NCBI GenBank assembly: GCA_021776245.1
Contig: JAJFGF010000072.1
Location: 62,001 to 126,000 of the forward strand
Direction: 5' to 3'
Source of the DNA: Hyphococcus sp.
Lineage (GTDB): Bacteria; Pseudomonadota; Alphaproteobacteria; Caulobacterales; Parvularculaceae
DNA length: 64,000 nucleotides
Below, in pieces: positions 52,256 through 62,646 of the stretch (position 1 is its first letter; the number at the start of each line of letters is the position of its first letter). The translations under genes were made by a program, and so were the position numbers. The notes beneath the pieces were generated by a model. It was not told the origin of the DNA, ran no database searches, and was given only the letters and a program-made list of their open reading frames with translations.

Positions 52256-52525
52256 GGTGACCCCTTCCTTTGCTACTTTCTACTTCACGAAAAAACGCGG
52301 CGCGGCCCGCTGATATCCCCAAAGCCTAATGTCCGGTCGGACGCGCAGCGTTAAAAATCTACCCTTTTTCAAAGAGTGGGTAAATGCCTTGTTAACTGCT
52401 GATTACGGTGCACAAATAAGAATTTTCCAGTAAATACGGGCCTTTAACGGTTGCGACGGCGCTGCGGTCCGCCTAAACGCGGTGCTGGTTCACAAAAAAT
52501 CGAGATTTTACCGCCAGGAGCTCTC

Positions 52526-54022
52526 ATGACGGAAAACGCCGTTTTTCTCGGAAAAAGCGAAAACCCCGAATATCTCAATCTGAAATACGCCAATCGCCAC
52601 GGTCTGATCGCCGGCGCTACGGGCACCGGGAAGACGGTGACATTACAAATCGTAGCCGAAGGCCTCTCCAGAGCGGGTGTTCCGGTTTTTGTCGCTGACG
52701 TCAAAGGCGATCTCGCCGGCCTCTCGCAGCCCGTAGAAATGAAGGACTTCCTCGAAAAGCGCGCCGCTACGATTGGCCTCGATCCTTATACCCCATCGGA
52801 ATTTCCCGTGTGTTTCTGGGATCTGTTTGGCGAACAGGGCCATCCAATCCGCGCAACGGTGACCGAGATGGGACCGCTTCTTCTGGCCCGGCTGCTTGAT
52901 CTCAATGACACCCAGGAGGGCGTTCTCACCCTCGCCTTTCGCCTCGCTGATGATGAAAAACTGGCGCTTTTGGATCTTAAGGATCTTCGCGCCCTTCTGG
53001 TGGAGGTTGCCGATCGTTCAAAAGAATTGTCCGCTGAATATGGGCATGTATCACGGGCGTCCGTCGGCGCCATCCAGCGCCGGCTTCTTGGGCTCGAAGA
53101 ACAGGGCGCTGATCTTTTTTTCGGTGAGCCAGCGCTCGATCTCAATGATTTTCTGCGTACAACAGAAGACGGCGCCGGCATAATCAATGTCCTCGCCGCC
53201 GACAAGCTGATGCAAACGCCGAAACTCTACGCAACGTTCCTTTTATGGCTGCTGGCGGAACTATTCGAAGAGCTTCCTGAAATAGGCGATCCGGAAAAGC
53301 CGAAACTCGTCTTCTTTTTCGACGAAGCGCATCTTTTGTTTGATGACACGCCAAAAGCGTTACTCGAAAAAGTCGAACAGGTGGTGCGGCTTATTCGCTC
53401 CAAAGGCGTTGGCGTATTCTTTGTCTCACAAAACCCGCTTGACGTTCCGGACTCTGTTTCAAGCCAACTCGGCAATCGCGTACAACATGCGCTTCGGGCC
53501 TACACGCCTCGCGAACAGCGGGTCGTCAGGGCGGCAGCTGAAACCTTTCGACCAAATCCGGCGTTCAAGACACTTGATGTCATCACTGAACTCGGGATAG
53601 GCGAAGCCCTTGTTTCAACGCTTGTCACCAAAGGCGCCCCAGGCGTCGTCCAGCGCACACTGATCCGGCCGCCAGCCTCACGGATGGGCCCGATCACGAA
53701 AACCGAGCGCAAACATGTGTTGCGTTATTCGGACATGGCCGACAAATATGACGAGACCGTTGATCGCGAGTCCGCCTATGAAATTCTCGCCAGACGCGCC
53801 GAACGACGCGCCGAGGAAGAAGAAAAGGCGCGCGAACGTGACGACCGCGATAAAGAGGACGCGCGACGCGCCCGGTCGAAAAACAAAACGCCGCGCCGTC
53901 GCACGGCTGCCCGGCGGCGTTCAAACCGGCAATCCGTCGGCGAAGCGGCGATGAAGACGGCCGCACGCACGCTTGCAAGAGAACTTGTGCGCGGCGTGCT
54001 TGGCAGTCTGAAACGTCGATAG
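52526..54022 (+). CDS. HerA-like ATPase (DUF853 family)
   Basis: A 498-residue P-loop ATPase. Walker A is GATGTGKT (30-37), Walker B is [12 protein letters not shown] near residue 275, and an arginine-containing C-terminal HerA signature is seen at [25 protein letters not shown]. The last 60 residues are highly basic ([19 protein letters not shown]), which suggests nucleic-acid binding. The family is related to HerA/FtsK translocases; a defined role is not known. AGGAG lies 6 bases before ATG 52526. The CPBP gene follows after 10 bp. Confidence 0.9.
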   Translation: MTENAVFLGKSENPEYLNLKYANRHGLIAGATGTGKTVTLQIVAEGLSRAGVPVFVADVKGDLAGLSQPVEMKDFLEKRAATIGLDPYTPSEFPVCFWDLFGEQGHPIRATVTEMGPLLLARLLDLNDTQEGVLTLAFRLADDEKLALLDLKDLRALLVEVADRSKELSAEYGHVSRASVGAIQRRLLGLEEQGADLFFGEPALDLNDFLRTTEDGAGIINVLAADKLMQTPKLYATFLLWLLAELFEELPEIGDPEKPKLVFFFDEAHLLFDDTPKALLEKVEQVVRLIRSKGVGVFFVSQNPLDVPDSVSSQLGNRVQHALRAYTPREQRVVRAAAETFRPNPAFKTLDVITELGIGEALVSTLVTKGAPGVVQRTLIRPPASRMGPITKTERKHVLRYSDMADKYDETVDRESAYEILARRAERRAEEEEKARERDDRDKEDARRARSKNKTPRRRTAARRRSNRQSVGEAAMKTAARTLARELVRGVLGSLKRR

Positions 54023-54032
54023 GCGATGCGCA

Positions 54033-54644
54033 ATGTCAGCAAATGATGGTGATGATCGGGACCCGACGGAAAATAACAGCTTCGTCCCTGTTATCGCCGG
54101 AACAGTCCTCATTGGCGTTGCCGCCTTCGGATTTAGCCTGCTGCTTAAAACGCCGTTCGCTGCGCAATTTTCTCTTGAGCCAAACGACTTTCTGATTGGA
54201 GTCATCGCGACCTTGCCCTTGGTTCTTTTTCTTTGGTGGTTCACCAACACCGATATCGCGTCTTTGGCGGCATTTCGAGATTCGCAAATCGAATTTTTTG
54301 CGTCCCTTGGTTTTGAATTTACGCCCGCGCGCACGGCCTTGATGGCGCTCGCCGCCGGGATCAGCGAAGAACTGTTGTTTCGCGGCGTGTTAATGACATG
54401 GATGCAATATTTTATGCCGCTCGTCGTCGCGGTCATTCTTTCAAATATTGTTTTCGGCATACTGCATATGCGGACAGCGCTTTATGCGCTGATTGCCGGC
54501 TGCGTCGGCGTCTATCTCAGCATTCTCTTTATCGCGACAGGAAATCTTCTTGCGCCGATTACAACGCACATTCTCTATGATGCGGTCGCGCTTGAATATA
54601 CGCGCCGCGCAATCGCCGGCGCCCGGCGCACTGGCGCTCTTTAA
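54033..54644 (+). CDS. CPBP-family intramembrane metalloprotease
   Basis: A 203-residue membrane protein with about six hydrophobic segments. Family motifs: EELLFRG with Glu112, Glu113 and Arg117; FGILHMR with His145; and the last motif NLLAPITTHILYDA. Members process CAAX-type or other peptides and bacteriocin-type substrates. It lies 10 bp after the HerA-like gene, probably in one operon, and its stop is close to the convergent Nudix gene. Confidence 0.88.
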   Translation: MSANDGDDRDPTENNSFVPVIAGTVLIGVAAFGFSLLLKTPFAAQFSLEPNDFLIGVIATLPLVLFLWWFTNTDIASLAAFRDSQIEFFASLGFEFTPARTALMALAAGISEELLFRGVLMTWMQYFMPLVVAVILSNIVFGILHMRTALYALIAGCVGVYLSILFIATGNLLAPITTHILYDAVALEYTRRAIAGARRTGAL

Positions 54645-54648
54645 CCCG

Positions 54649-55434
54649 TCAAATCCGAAATGCGGTTTCAAGGGGTTCTTCTGTAACCGGATAGCCAAGG
54701 TGATTTGGGATCGTTACATAATTCCTGCCTTCTCGTTCAACAACGCACGGTTCAATTGCCTCAATCTTTCGCTGCGAAGCAAATTCGAAAACCGATTGCG
54801 CAGTCTCGCTGACATTTAGAAGCTCGACATTGCGCGCGGTTGGAAAGATCATTTTGCGTTCACCACGTTCTCGTGCGTCGAGCACGCCTTGCGGCGTCGT
54901 CCACAGGACTTCCGTTGCTTCATTTCCGTCTTCGCGGGCACTTTGCCCGACAGGCGTTTTCGCCGCAAAAAACCAGGTGTGATAACGCCTGTGCCGGGCT
55001 TCTTTCGGCGGCTGCCAACGGGCGAACAGATGCAACGAATCGCACGCAAGCCGCAGATTTTCCCCACGAATGAGATCGATAAAAATTGCCGCGTCGCGCT
55101 CAACATCACTGCGGCGGGCATCCAGCGATTGTGCAAATCGGTCATCAATCATGGCGCCGCCGGCATCGCGCGCAAGCAAGATGCCGGTCTCTTCAAACAC
55201 CTCACGAATTGCGGCGATGCAGGGCGCATGTTCCAACGGTTCGCGGGCCTCAAGCCCGCTGCAATGAGATTTCCAATCCGGCAGCGCGTCTGCGTCGTCA
55301 ATCCGTCCGCCGGGAAACACCATCGCCCCGCCAGCGAATTTGATGTCCGCATGACGCTCGATCATCAGGACTTCAAATGCGGGTTCATCGCGCAAAAGCA
55401 GGATTGTCGCCGCCGGAATCGTATCAGTTGTCAA
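54649..55434 (-). CDS. NUDIX hydrolase
   Basis: A 261-residue hydrolase of the CoA/NUDT19-like Nudix group. The box is EHAPCIAAIREVFEETGILLARD, with the core REVFEETG. The usual first Gly of the box is not seen, as in some NUDT19-like members. The substrate may be an acyl-CoA or nucleotide. The best start is the TTG at 55434, overlapping the upstream gene stop by 11 bases; the frame also extends to 55500. Convergent with the CPBP gene. Confidence 0.75.
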   Translation of the reverse strand: MTTDTIPAATILLLRDEPAFEVLMIERHADIKFAGGAMVFPGGRIDDADALPDWKSHCSGLEAREPLEHAPCIAAIREVFEETGILLARDAGGAMIDDRFAQSLDARRSDVERDAAIFIDLIRGENLRLACDSLHLFARWQPPKEARHRRYHTWFFAAKTPVGQSAREDGNEATEVLWTTPQGVLDARERGERKMIFPTARNVELLNVSETAQSVFEFASQRKIEAIEPCVVEREGRNYVTIPNHLGYPVTEEPLETAFRI

Positions 55435-55840
55435 AAATAGCTCGCTTCTGGTGTTTCTCCGGATAGGCGGCTGTCGCCCGCAACAGCTTGATGGCCGCAA
55501 AGCCGCCGCCGGCCGTTGCTAGTGCCGAAATCGGCCACAGCATCCAATGCAATGAAAACGACATCAGGGCAATTGCAGCAGAAAAGAAAACTGTCGCCGC
55601 AGCAAGACCGCCAAGCGGCGCCCAACGCTTACCGATGAAGAGCGCGCAACATGCTGCCGCAAAGGCGGCGAAGGCCCATGCGACAACCAAAACGGCGCCA
55701 TAGCCGTCAGCCATAACGACAGTCGCGCCTTCGATCGGCGCCGGCGCGTTCAGTAACAACTGGCCGGCGCCTTCGGTGAATTTGGAAACCGTGAGGCCGA
55801 CCAAAGTTGCAACCAGTACCGCGATGAAGGAGCGCAACAT
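55424..55840 (-). CDS. Small four-helix membrane protein of unknown function
   Basis: A 138-residue protein with four hydrophobic segments (about 4-20, 47-68, 73-92 and 95-118) and a charged tail AAYPEKHQKRAIFDN. No recognised family. It overlaps the Nudix gene start, so it is likely to be co-translated with it. Confidence 0.6.
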   Translation of the reverse strand: MLRSFIAVLVATLVGLTVSKFTEGAGQLLLNAPAPIEGATVVMADGYGAVLVVAWAFAAFAAACCALFIGKRWAPLGGLAAATVFFSAAIALMSFSLHWMLWPISALATAGGGFAAIKLLRATAAYPEKHQKRAIFDN

Positions 55841-55983
55841 TAGTGTTTCTTTCTTTTGCAGCGCCCCTTATGGCAAAGTTTGGCGCGAGATTCAGCACTT
55901 TGGTGCAGTGCAAATTGACTTCCATACCCGGCGCAAAGCTAATTCCCCGGAAATAACGCCAGCTTTCATTCAAGGGAACAACA

Positions 55984-57309
55984 ATGACCGACCAGCAAAA
56001 CGCCCCAAAACGTCAATGGTCCTCGCGCTCTGCATTTTTGATGGCGTCGATCGGCGCGGCAGTCGGCCTCGGCAATCTCTGGCGGTTTCCGTTTCAGGCC
56101 GGCGAAAATGGCGGCTCGGCGTTTGTCTTCGTCTATCTTCTATGCGTGCTCGTCGTGGTTTATCCGGCAATGATGGGAGAGCTTGCAGTTGGGCGGCGCA
56201 AAGGATTATCCGCTGTTGGATCAACCCGAGAAATGGCGAAAGATGCGGGGCGCTCGCCGCTCTGGGGCATTGTCGGCCTTGTCGGCGTTAGCGCCAGCTA
56301 TTTCGTGCTGACAATTTATGCCGTGATCGCCGGCAGAATACTGGCATATTCGCTGATGGCGTTTACCGGCGCCTTTGCAACAGGCGGCGCCGGCACAGAA
56401 TCAATTATCTATGCCGGCCCGCTTCAGGCGGTCTTCTGGCAGACATTATTCATGGGCGTTACGATCGCCATTGTGGCGCGCGGCCTGCATGGCGGCATTG
56501 AGCGCTTTACTTTTCTCCTGATGCCGGCGTTTTTTGTCTTGCTGGTCGGACTTTGCGCCTATGCGCTATTTACCGGCGCTGCCGGCGACGCCATCAATTA
56601 CCTCTTTGCACCCCGTTTTTATGAAATCACGCCGCAGGTCGTTCTTGCCGCCTTCGGGCAGGCGTTCTTTTCCGTCGCCGTCGGCGGCGGCGTCATGCTC
56701 ACCTATGGCGCGTTCCTTTCAAAAGAAGAAGATATCGCCGGCAATGGCGCAATCATCGCCGGGTCTGATACGCTGGTCGCCATCGTTGCCGGGCTGATGA
56801 TTTTTCCTGTTGTCTTTGCTTTTGGCCTTGATCCGGCTGCAGGCATGGGTCTTATTTTCAGCGCCATGCCCGCATCTTTCGCAACCATGCCGTTCGGGTC
56901 GATGATCGGCGGCGCTTTTTTCTTTCTGGCTTTTATCGCCGCCCTCACCTCGTCAATTTCAATGTTGCTGCTCGCGTCTGTTGTCGGGGAGGAACAATTG
57001 AAAATGGGCCGGCGTCAGTCGGTTTTCATATTTGGCGCTATTGCCTGGGCAATCGGCGGGGCGAGCATTCTCGTGCCACATTTAAGCGAATGGATCGATT
57101 TTTTCGCAGGGCAAGTCGCTATGCCCGTGGGCGGCATTCTGGTTGCGGTCTTTGCCGGATGGGTTGCGCCCCGCGCTGTCATGCGCGGCGAACTATCGGG
57201 GCTTAGCGATTTCGTCTTCCGGCTGTGGCGTTTGATCGTGCGCTATGTGGCGCCGATTGGCGTGTCGCTGGTTTTGGTGCTGGGACTGAAGGCGCATTTT
57301 GGGTTGTAG
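55984..57309 (+). CDS. Sodium-dependent transporter (SNF family)
   Basis: A 441-residue neurotransmitter-sodium-symporter homologue with about 11-12 segments. The N-terminal SRSAFLMASIGAAVGLGNLWRFPFQAGENGG has the sodium-binding GxGNxWRFP signature (about 23-36). AFFSVAVGGGVMLTYGAF is the family's mid-protein motif and SSISMLLLASVVGEE follows. Substrate is probably an amino acid. AAGGGAAC before the ATG. Convergent with purL. Confidence 0.92.
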   Translation: MTDQQNAPKRQWSSRSAFLMASIGAAVGLGNLWRFPFQAGENGGSAFVFVYLLCVLVVVYPAMMGELAVGRRKGLSAVGSTREMAKDAGRSPLWGIVGLVGVSASYFVLTIYAVIAGRILAYSLMAFTGAFATGGAGTESIIYAGPLQAVFWQTLFMGVTIAIVARGLHGGIERFTFLLMPAFFVLLVGLCAYALFTGAAGDAINYLFAPRFYEITPQVVLAAFGQAFFSVAVGGGVMLTYGAFLSKEEDIAGNGAIIAGSDTLVAIVAGLMIFPVVFAFGLDPAAGMGLIFSAMPASFATMPFGSMIGGAFFFLAFIAALTSSISMLLLASVVGEEQLKMGRRQSVFIFGAIAWAIGGASILVPHLSEWIDFFAGQVAMPVGGILVAVFAGWVAPRAVMRGELSGLSDFVFRLWRLIVRYVAPIGVSLVLVLGLKAHFGL

Positions 57310-57384
57310 TTGGGTTTACGACGCCGTCGCTGCGAATTATCCTTTCCAAACACAGAAAACCAACGCCTCTTTCGCAATCCTTTC

Positions 57385-57618
57385 CTATTCCCGCGCTTCC
57401 GTCTCCAGCGCCAAAGCGTGCAGCTCGCCGCCCATGCGACCCTTTAATGATCTGTATACCAATTGATGCTGCTGGACACGGTTCTTGCCGTTAAAGGCGG
57501 CGGAGATAACCCGCGCCCGGTAATGATCGCCGTCACCGGCGAGGTCTTCAATTTCGATCTCGGCGTCGGGCAAGGCTTCTAATATGAGCTTTTTGATGTC
57601 GTCGGCGGCCATCGGCAT
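57385..57618 (-). CDS. bolA: Possible internally started BolA
   Basis: Within the purL fusion frame, ATG 57618 (residue 833, MPMAADD) is preceded by GAAGGA at 57629-57634. The resulting 77-residue protein equals a normal BolA/YrbA. BolA partners CGFS glutaredoxins in iron-sulfur handling, and grxD is at 4962. Initiation here is inferred, not shown. Confidence 0.45.
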   Translation of the reverse strand: MPMAADDIKKLILEALPDAEIEIEDLAGDGDHYRARVISAAFNGKNRVQQHQLVYRSLKGRMGGELHALALETEARE

Positions 57619-60114
57619 TGGCGTTGTTTCCTTCAGTGTTTCGGCATTCATGTAGTCCGGCAGGGCGGAATCAAAAATATCAGATAAATCAAGCAGTGAG
57701 AGCGCATCCTTGCCGTCCAGCAGGATGTCCGGCCCGCCGAAGCGGCCGATTTTCGACGCCTGGACCCCTGCCATCGCTGCTTTCAAAAGCAGCGTGTCGG
57801 CGGCGGCGGGCGCAGCAGCGACAAGATAGCGTCCCTGATCTTCACCGAACCAGAACGCCGCGCCGCGCGCCTTGACCGGCGTTTGCAGATTAAGGCCGCG
57901 ACCGGCGGCGAGCGCCATTTCTGCGGCGGCGACGATCAGCCCGCCATCGGCGACATCATGACAGGCGGTAATCAAGCCTTCATCGATCAGCTTACGGATG
58001 AGTTCGCCGGTCTTGCGCTCAGCGGCAAGATCAACCGGCGGCGGCGCGCCATCGTCGATCTCAAAAAGCTCGCGCAGATAGAGTGATTGACCCAGCCAGC
58101 CCCGGGTGATGCCGATCGCCAGGAGTTCTTCGCCGGCTTCGGCGCCGCCGACCCGCACCGCCTTGCCAACGTCCTCCAGAACGCCAACGCCCCCAATCGC
58201 CGGGGTTGGCGGGATCGCTTCGCCATTGGTTTCATTATACAGCGAGACATTGCCGGAGATCACCGGATAGTTGAGCGCTTCGCAGGCTTCGGCGATGCCT
58301 TCAACGGCGCCGACAAATTGCGCCATGATCTCAGGCCGTTCAGGATTACCGAAATTGAGGCAATTGGTGATCGCCAGCGGCGCGGCGCCGGTTGCACAAA
58401 TATTGCGCCAGGTTTCTGCGACCGCCTGTTTGCCGCCTTCATGGGGATCGGCTTTGACATAGCGCGGCGTCACGTCAGTTGAGATCGCCAGCGCCCGATT
58501 GGTCCCGTGGACGCGCACCAGCGCCGCGTCGCCGCCCGGCGCAATCATGGTGTCGCCCATGACGCTATGATCATATTGTTCCCAGATCCAGCGCCGGGAA
58601 CAAAGATCAGGCGATGCCATCAGCTTTGCCAGCGCCGTCAGCATGGTGTCGCCGCCCGGCGTTTCCGCGAGGCTTAATTGCTCTTCGCGGTGTTCGACTT
58701 CGGCAGTTTCGACAATGCCGCCGACGCCGAGATTGCGGGCGGCTTCTTCAAAACCGTCAAAGACAACGCCTTCAGGTTTCGAGCGAACATAAACACGTGC
58801 TTCACCGGGCGTCGCGGTCAGGCCGACCGCATCGACGAGGCTGGCATCCGACAACCGGTCTTCGATCAGCGCACGGGCGATCGTCTCCATTTCGTCTCGG
58901 GTTTTACCCGGCGCGCGTAATATTGCCTCTGCTTCCCTGAAGGTCACATTGGGATCTTCGAGCAGCGCCGGTTTTTCCAGCGGCGCATGCGGGCGATCAT
59001 ATTCCGGGGCGCCGCCCGCCAGCGGTTTTACCGGCAGATCGGCGACGATTTCACCCTTGTGGCGAATGACCAATTGACCGCTGCGGGTTGTTTCGCCAAT
59101 GACGGCAAAGTCGACGCCCCATTTTTCAAAGATGGCGCGGGCGCCTTCTTCCTTGCCCGGTTGCAGCACCATGAGCATCCGCTCCTGGCTTTCCGACAGC
59201 AACATTTCATAAGCGGTCATATTCTCTTCGCGCTGAGGAACCTGATCAAGGTCCAGCTCAAAGCCGCCGCCGCCTTTCGCCGCCATTTCAACGGAAGACG
59301 AAGTAAGGCCCGCCGCGCCCATATCCTGGATGGCAATGATCGCGTCCGACGCCATCAGCTCAAGACAGGCTTCAAGCAGAAGTTTCTCTGTAAATGGATC
59401 GCCAACTTGCACGGTGGGGCGTTTTTCGTCTGATGCGTCATCAAACTCAGCGCTCGCCATGGTCGCGCCGTGAATGCCGTCGCGGCCGGATTTTGAACCC
59501 ACATCGACAACAGGGTTGCCGGCGCCGCGGGCAGCAGAATAAAAAATCTTGTGCTTGTCAGCGATCCCAACGGTCATCGCATTGACAAGAATATTACCAT
59601 TATAGCCGCGATCAAAATTCGTTTCACCGCCAACGGTCGGCACGCCCATGCAATTGCCGTAACCGCCAATACCGGCGACAACGCCGGAAACCAGATGCCG
59701 GGTCTTTGCGTGAGACCAGTCTCCAAAGCGCAGCGCGTTCATATTGGCGACGGGCCGCGCGCCCATCGTAAAGACATCGCGCATGATTCCGCCGACGCCG
59801 GTCGCAGCCCCCTGATAAGGTTCGATAAAAGACGGGTGGTTGTGGCTTTCCATTTTGAAAATCGCCGCAAGGCCCTCGCCGATATCGATGACGCCGGCGT
59901 TTTCGCCGGGGCCGCAAATCACCCAGGGCGCTGAAGTCGGGAGCTTCTTGAGATGCTTGCGTGAGGATTTATACGAACAATGCTCGGACCACATGACCGA
60001 AAAGACGCCGAGTTCTACGAGATTGGGCTCGCGGCCCATATGCTCCTTGACGCGCTCATATTCTTCCGGCGTGAGCCCGTGTTCGGCGACAATTTCGGCG
60101 GTAATAGCGGTCAT
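57385..60114 (-). CDS. purL: PurL-BolA fusion: phosphoribosylformylglycinamidine synthase subunit II with C-terminal BolA
   Basis: A 909-residue fusion. Residues 1-825 are PurL, which makes FGAM from FGAR, ATP and glutamine-derived ammonia ([60 protein letters not shown]). Residues 833-909 are a full BolA/YrbA domain ([36 protein letters not shown]), which in other alphaproteobacteria is a separate gene just after purL. PurL itself is about 100 residues longer than usual because of an insert at about 386-487. There is no stop between the two parts. An internal ATG at 57618 has GAAGGA with 10-base spacing, so free BolA may also be made. The membrane gene upstream overlaps the ATG by four bases. 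Confidence 0.92.
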   Translation of the reverse strand: MTAITAEIVAEHGLTPEEYERVKEHMGREPNLVELGVFSVMWSEHCSYKSSRKHLKKLPTSAPWVICGPGENAGVIDIGEGLAAIFKMESHNHPSFIEPYQGAATGVGGIMRDVFTMGARPVANMNALRFGDWSHAKTRHLVSGVVAGIGGYGNCMGVPTVGGETNFDRGYNGNILVNAMTVGIADKHKIFYSAARGAGNPVVDVGSKSGRDGIHGATMASAEFDDASDEKRPTVQVGDPFTEKLLLEACLELMASDAIIAIQDMGAAGLTSSSVEMAAKGGGGFELDLDQVPQREENMTAYEMLLSESQERMLMVLQPGKEEGARAIFEKWGVDFAVIGETTRSGQLVIRHKGEIVADLPVKPLAGGAPEYDRPHAPLEKPALLEDPNVTFREAEAILRAPGKTRDEMETIARALIEDRLSDASLVDAVGLTATPGEARVYVRSKPEGVVFDGFEEAARNLGVGGIVETAEVEHREEQLSLAETPGGDTMLTALAKLMASPDLCSRRWIWEQYDHSVMGDTMIAPGGDAALVRVHGTNRALAISTDVTPRYVKADPHEGGKQAVAETWRNICATGAAPLAITNCLNFGNPERPEIMAQFVGAVEGIAEACEALNYPVISGNVSLYNETNGEAIPPTPAIGGVGVLEDVGKAVRVGGAEAGEELLAIGITRGWLGQSLYLRELFEIDDGAPPPVDLAAERKTGELIRKLIDEGLITACHDVADGGLIVAAAEMALAAGRGLNLQTPVKARGAAFWFGEDQGRYLVAAAPAAADTLLLKAAMAGVQASKIGRFGGPDILLDGKDALSLLDLSDIFDSALPDYMNAETLKETTPMPMAADDIKKLILEALPDAEIEIEDLAGDGDHYRARVISAAFNGKNRVQQHQLVYRSLKGRMGGELHALALETEARE

Positions 60115-60722
60115 TCAGTATTCCCTGGCGAAGATCCGGTCTCGTGGATGTTGATCATTAGACGACGTTTGCGGGCGCCCGCAATAATCATCCCGAGGGC
60201 CCCCAATTCAAACAGCCAGTTCATTCTCACTCCGACAATGCGCGTATTGATGAACCGGTCCATATGATGAAAGCTTGAGGCGCGCATCAAAACGAACACC
60301 ATGAGTATAAAGAGGCCAGCCAAAACCAACCTTTGCTGGCGTATATGGCGGCGCAGCGCCCATAAGGCCAGCCCAAAAACTCCCGCACCGGCGATCATGA
60401 GCCCGAAGATGAACCCGGCCTGAACGCCGCGCCGCGCCCCATACCAGCCTTGAGCCTGCGCCTGACATCGGCCGGCCGCTGTAAGAAGCGACTGAAAATC
60501 CATTTGTTTGTTGATCGCCAGCAGGAACAGGAGGCCTGCAATGGCAATCCAGAAGAACCTCAAATCGCCGGTTTCCGGCGGGATCGCGGCAAATTCATCG
60601 CGCGCGCGCTGAAAGGAAAACACCGCCGCGACAAGATAGGCAAGAACCGTGAGCCAGCCAAAGATTGTCGGATCGCCAAGGCCCGGCGACCAGCGATAGG
60701 ATATGCATTCTACTAAGCCCAA
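60111..60722 (-). CDS. Integral membrane protein upstream of purL
   Basis: A 203-residue protein with four to five hydrophobic segments (about 22-37, 55-70, 100-120, 130-146 and 170-184). It starts at TTG 60722 with GAGG about 8 bases upstream. The HHMDRFIN segment and [11 protein letters not shown] suggest a conserved small membrane family, but I cannot name it. Its stop overlaps the purL ATG (ATGA), so purL translation is coupled to it. Confidence 0.65.
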   Translation of the reverse strand: MGLVECISYRWSPGLGDPTIFGWLTVLAYLVAAVFSFQRARDEFAAIPPETGDLRFFWIAIAGLLFLLAINKQMDFQSLLTAAGRCQAQAQGWYGARRGVQAGFIFGLMIAGAGVFGLALWALRRHIRQQRLVLAGLFILMVFVLMRASSFHHMDRFINTRIVGVRMNWLFELGALGMIIAGARKRRLMINIHETGSSPGNTE

Positions 60723-60789
60723 GCCCCCGCCTCAAATATCGATGGACGCTTGCTTAATCTGAACGCCGGTTATGTGCAAACGGCGCCGT

Positions 60790-61365
60790 TTAATCATACT
60801 CCAGGTCACATTTGACCGGTGCGTTGGCCTCCGAACATAAAACTTCTATCTCGGATCGACCTGGCGGATTGGCGAGCACGAAGGATGCTGCCAACAATAT
60901 CGAAAAGGCGACGCCCGCAGCAAATCCACTCAAAAATACACGGTTGCGATCAACGAAATCAATGACCCTCCGCGAATAAGATCGAAACGCCGCCGTCTCG
61001 GATGCGGCGGGCCTGATATTGGCCTGAACGCCGAGACGGTATCCTTGCTTCGGTACGGTCTGAATAATCCGGTGCGGCCGCGATGTGTCGTTCAAAGCTC
61101 TGCGCAGTTTGGAGATCGCCTGGGTTAGCGCCTCATCCGAACCCAAAACGCCCCAGATATCGTCGAGCAACGCTTCTCGCGTCACCGGCCCGTCGGCTCT
61201 GGCAAGGTATACCAAAAGATCGCCGATTCGCGGCTCCATTGTCGCCGCCTGGCCGTCAATCAATAGCGTCCGTGTGGATAACTCGTAGCGTGCATCCCCG
61301 ATTTTTATTACATCACTCTCATCTTGCGCAACGAGCGTGGAGAACGGCGCTTCCGTAACTGTCAT
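60790..61365 (-). CDS. ToxR/CadC-like membrane-anchored winged-helix regulator
   Basis: A 191-residue protein. Residues 18-115 form an OmpR/PhoB-type winged helix: VTREALLDDIWG, SDEALTQAISKLRRALNDTSRP and IQTVPKQGYRL are the usual wHTH signatures. A membrane segment follows at about 142-165 (VFLSGFAAGVAFSILLAASFVLA), then a short periplasmic tail of 26 residues with two cysteines, Cys178 and Cys186, which may form a disulfide sensor. It lies divergently from the beta-lactamase-like gene with 89 bp between them and is a natural candidate for its regulator. Confidence 0.88.
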   Translation of the reverse strand: MTVTEAPFSTLVAQDESDVIKIGDARYELSTRTLLIDGQAATMEPRIGDLLVYLARADGPVTREALLDDIWGVLGSDEALTQAISKLRRALNDTSRPHRIIQTVPKQGYRLGVQANIRPAASETAAFRSYSRRVIDFVDRNRVFLSGFAAGVAFSILLAASFVLANPPGRSEIEVLCSEANAPVKCDLEYD

Positions 61366-61454
61366 GAAACGTTTCCAAATCTTTTGGTCAGGCTTTTTGT
61401 GCTTTTTGCCGACAGTAAAGGGACATTGTGTAATGAAAAAGGGACGCTAAATCC

Positions 61455-62609
61455 ATGACGCAGCCTCATAAACCCAGTATTGCCCGCACCGTCGCGAGAA
61501 CCGTTCAACTGGTCGCACTTTTGAGCCTCATCGCCGCAGCGCCTGCCTGTGGGAAGAACGAAACCGGCGAAAACGCCGTGCAGGCCAGTTTGGATCAGAA
61601 GCTCGCCGTCGCCTATAAAAATCTCGAGCGGCGCGGTTTTCATGGCGTCATCGCTGTTGCGCCGTCGGGCAAGGACCCGATCATCAGGGGTTTTGGCGGC
61701 GCGGCGACGCCCGCAGGCATCCCCGATGGAACGACGTTTGTCGATATGGGGTCAATCACCAAAACCATTACTGCAACGGCGGCGCTGAGGCTCATCGATG
61801 AGGGCAAACTGGCGACATCGGACCGCCTTTCAAAGTATTTTCCCGATGCCCCCGCAGATAAAGCCGGCATCACGGTGCATCAGCTATTGACCCACTCAGC
61901 CGGGTTGCCGGACGCAGTCGCGTCAGATGAGGAAACCATCACCCGCGGGACATTCATTATTCGCGCCATGGCGGCGGATCTCTTGTTTCAACCGGGAAGC
62001 GAATATTCCTATTCCAATGTCGGTTATTCCTTTGTCGCGGCAATCATTGAAGACATTACCGGCCAGTCCTATGAGCGCTATGTTCGCGATAGGCTGCTCG
62101 CCGGGCACAATCTTGCAAGCATCGGCTATGCAAGCACATTTGATCCGCGGCGGTCGTTGTTGACTCGCGACGGCAAGAACATCCGCGAATTTAGCTGGGG
62201 TGGCGACGATGCCTATTGGGCGCTGATCGGCAATGGCGGGCTCACAGTAACCGCAACAGACATGATTGAATTCCGGCGCCGGCTTACCGCCGGAGCGCTT
62301 GTATCGCGAGCTGCAGTCAATCTCGCGCAAACGCCAATGGTGCGCGAGGGCGAAGACGCGCCGAGCCACTACGGATATGGGATGGTTGTCGAGGATCACC
62401 CGGAATTCGGCCGCATCTATTGGCATAATGGCGGCAATACGGAATTCATGGCGAACTGGACAGATTATGCCGATCGGGGCGTCATTGTTTTCACAGCGTC
62501 TAATTCGCCAGAATTTAACGCCGACCTCGCAAGCCTGACCATCGCTGAGGCCCTGTTTGGCGTTAAAATATTCCCCGATGACTACGACGAGAAGCGAAAC
62601 AACAAGTAG
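61455..62609 (+). CDS. Class C beta-lactamase-like serine hydrolase
   Basis: A 384-residue exported enzyme of the beta-lactamase/esterase family. Active-site motifs: SITK with Ser100 and Lys103, Y-S-N at 186-188 (YSYSNVG), and HNGG at 324-327 in place of KTG. This is closer to the EstB/D-aminopeptidase/PBP4-like hydrolases than to true AmpC, so the substrate may be a peptide or ester. The N-terminus (VQLVALLSLIAAAPACG) is a signal peptide, possibly a lipoprotein (Cys32). AGGGA precedes the ATG. Divergent from the ToxR-like gene. Confidence 0.85.
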   Translation: MTQPHKPSIARTVARTVQLVALLSLIAAAPACGKNETGENAVQASLDQKLAVAYKNLERRGFHGVIAVAPSGKDPIIRGFGGAATPAGIPDGTTFVDMGSITKTITATAALRLIDEGKLATSDRLSKYFPDAPADKAGITVHQLLTHSAGLPDAVASDEETITRGTFIIRAMAADLLFQPGSEYSYSNVGYSFVAAIIEDITGQSYERYVRDRLLAGHNLASIGYASTFDPRRSLLTRDGKNIREFSWGGDDAYWALIGNGGLTVTATDMIEFRRRLTAGALVSRAAVNLAQTPMVREGEDAPSHYGYGMVVEDHPEFGRIYWHNGGNTEFMANWTDYADRGVIVFTASNSPEFNADLASLTIAEALFGVKIFPDDYDEKRNNK

Positions 62610-62646
62610 CTCTCAAACGCCCGGTATGTTCGATACCCGTTTGTCG

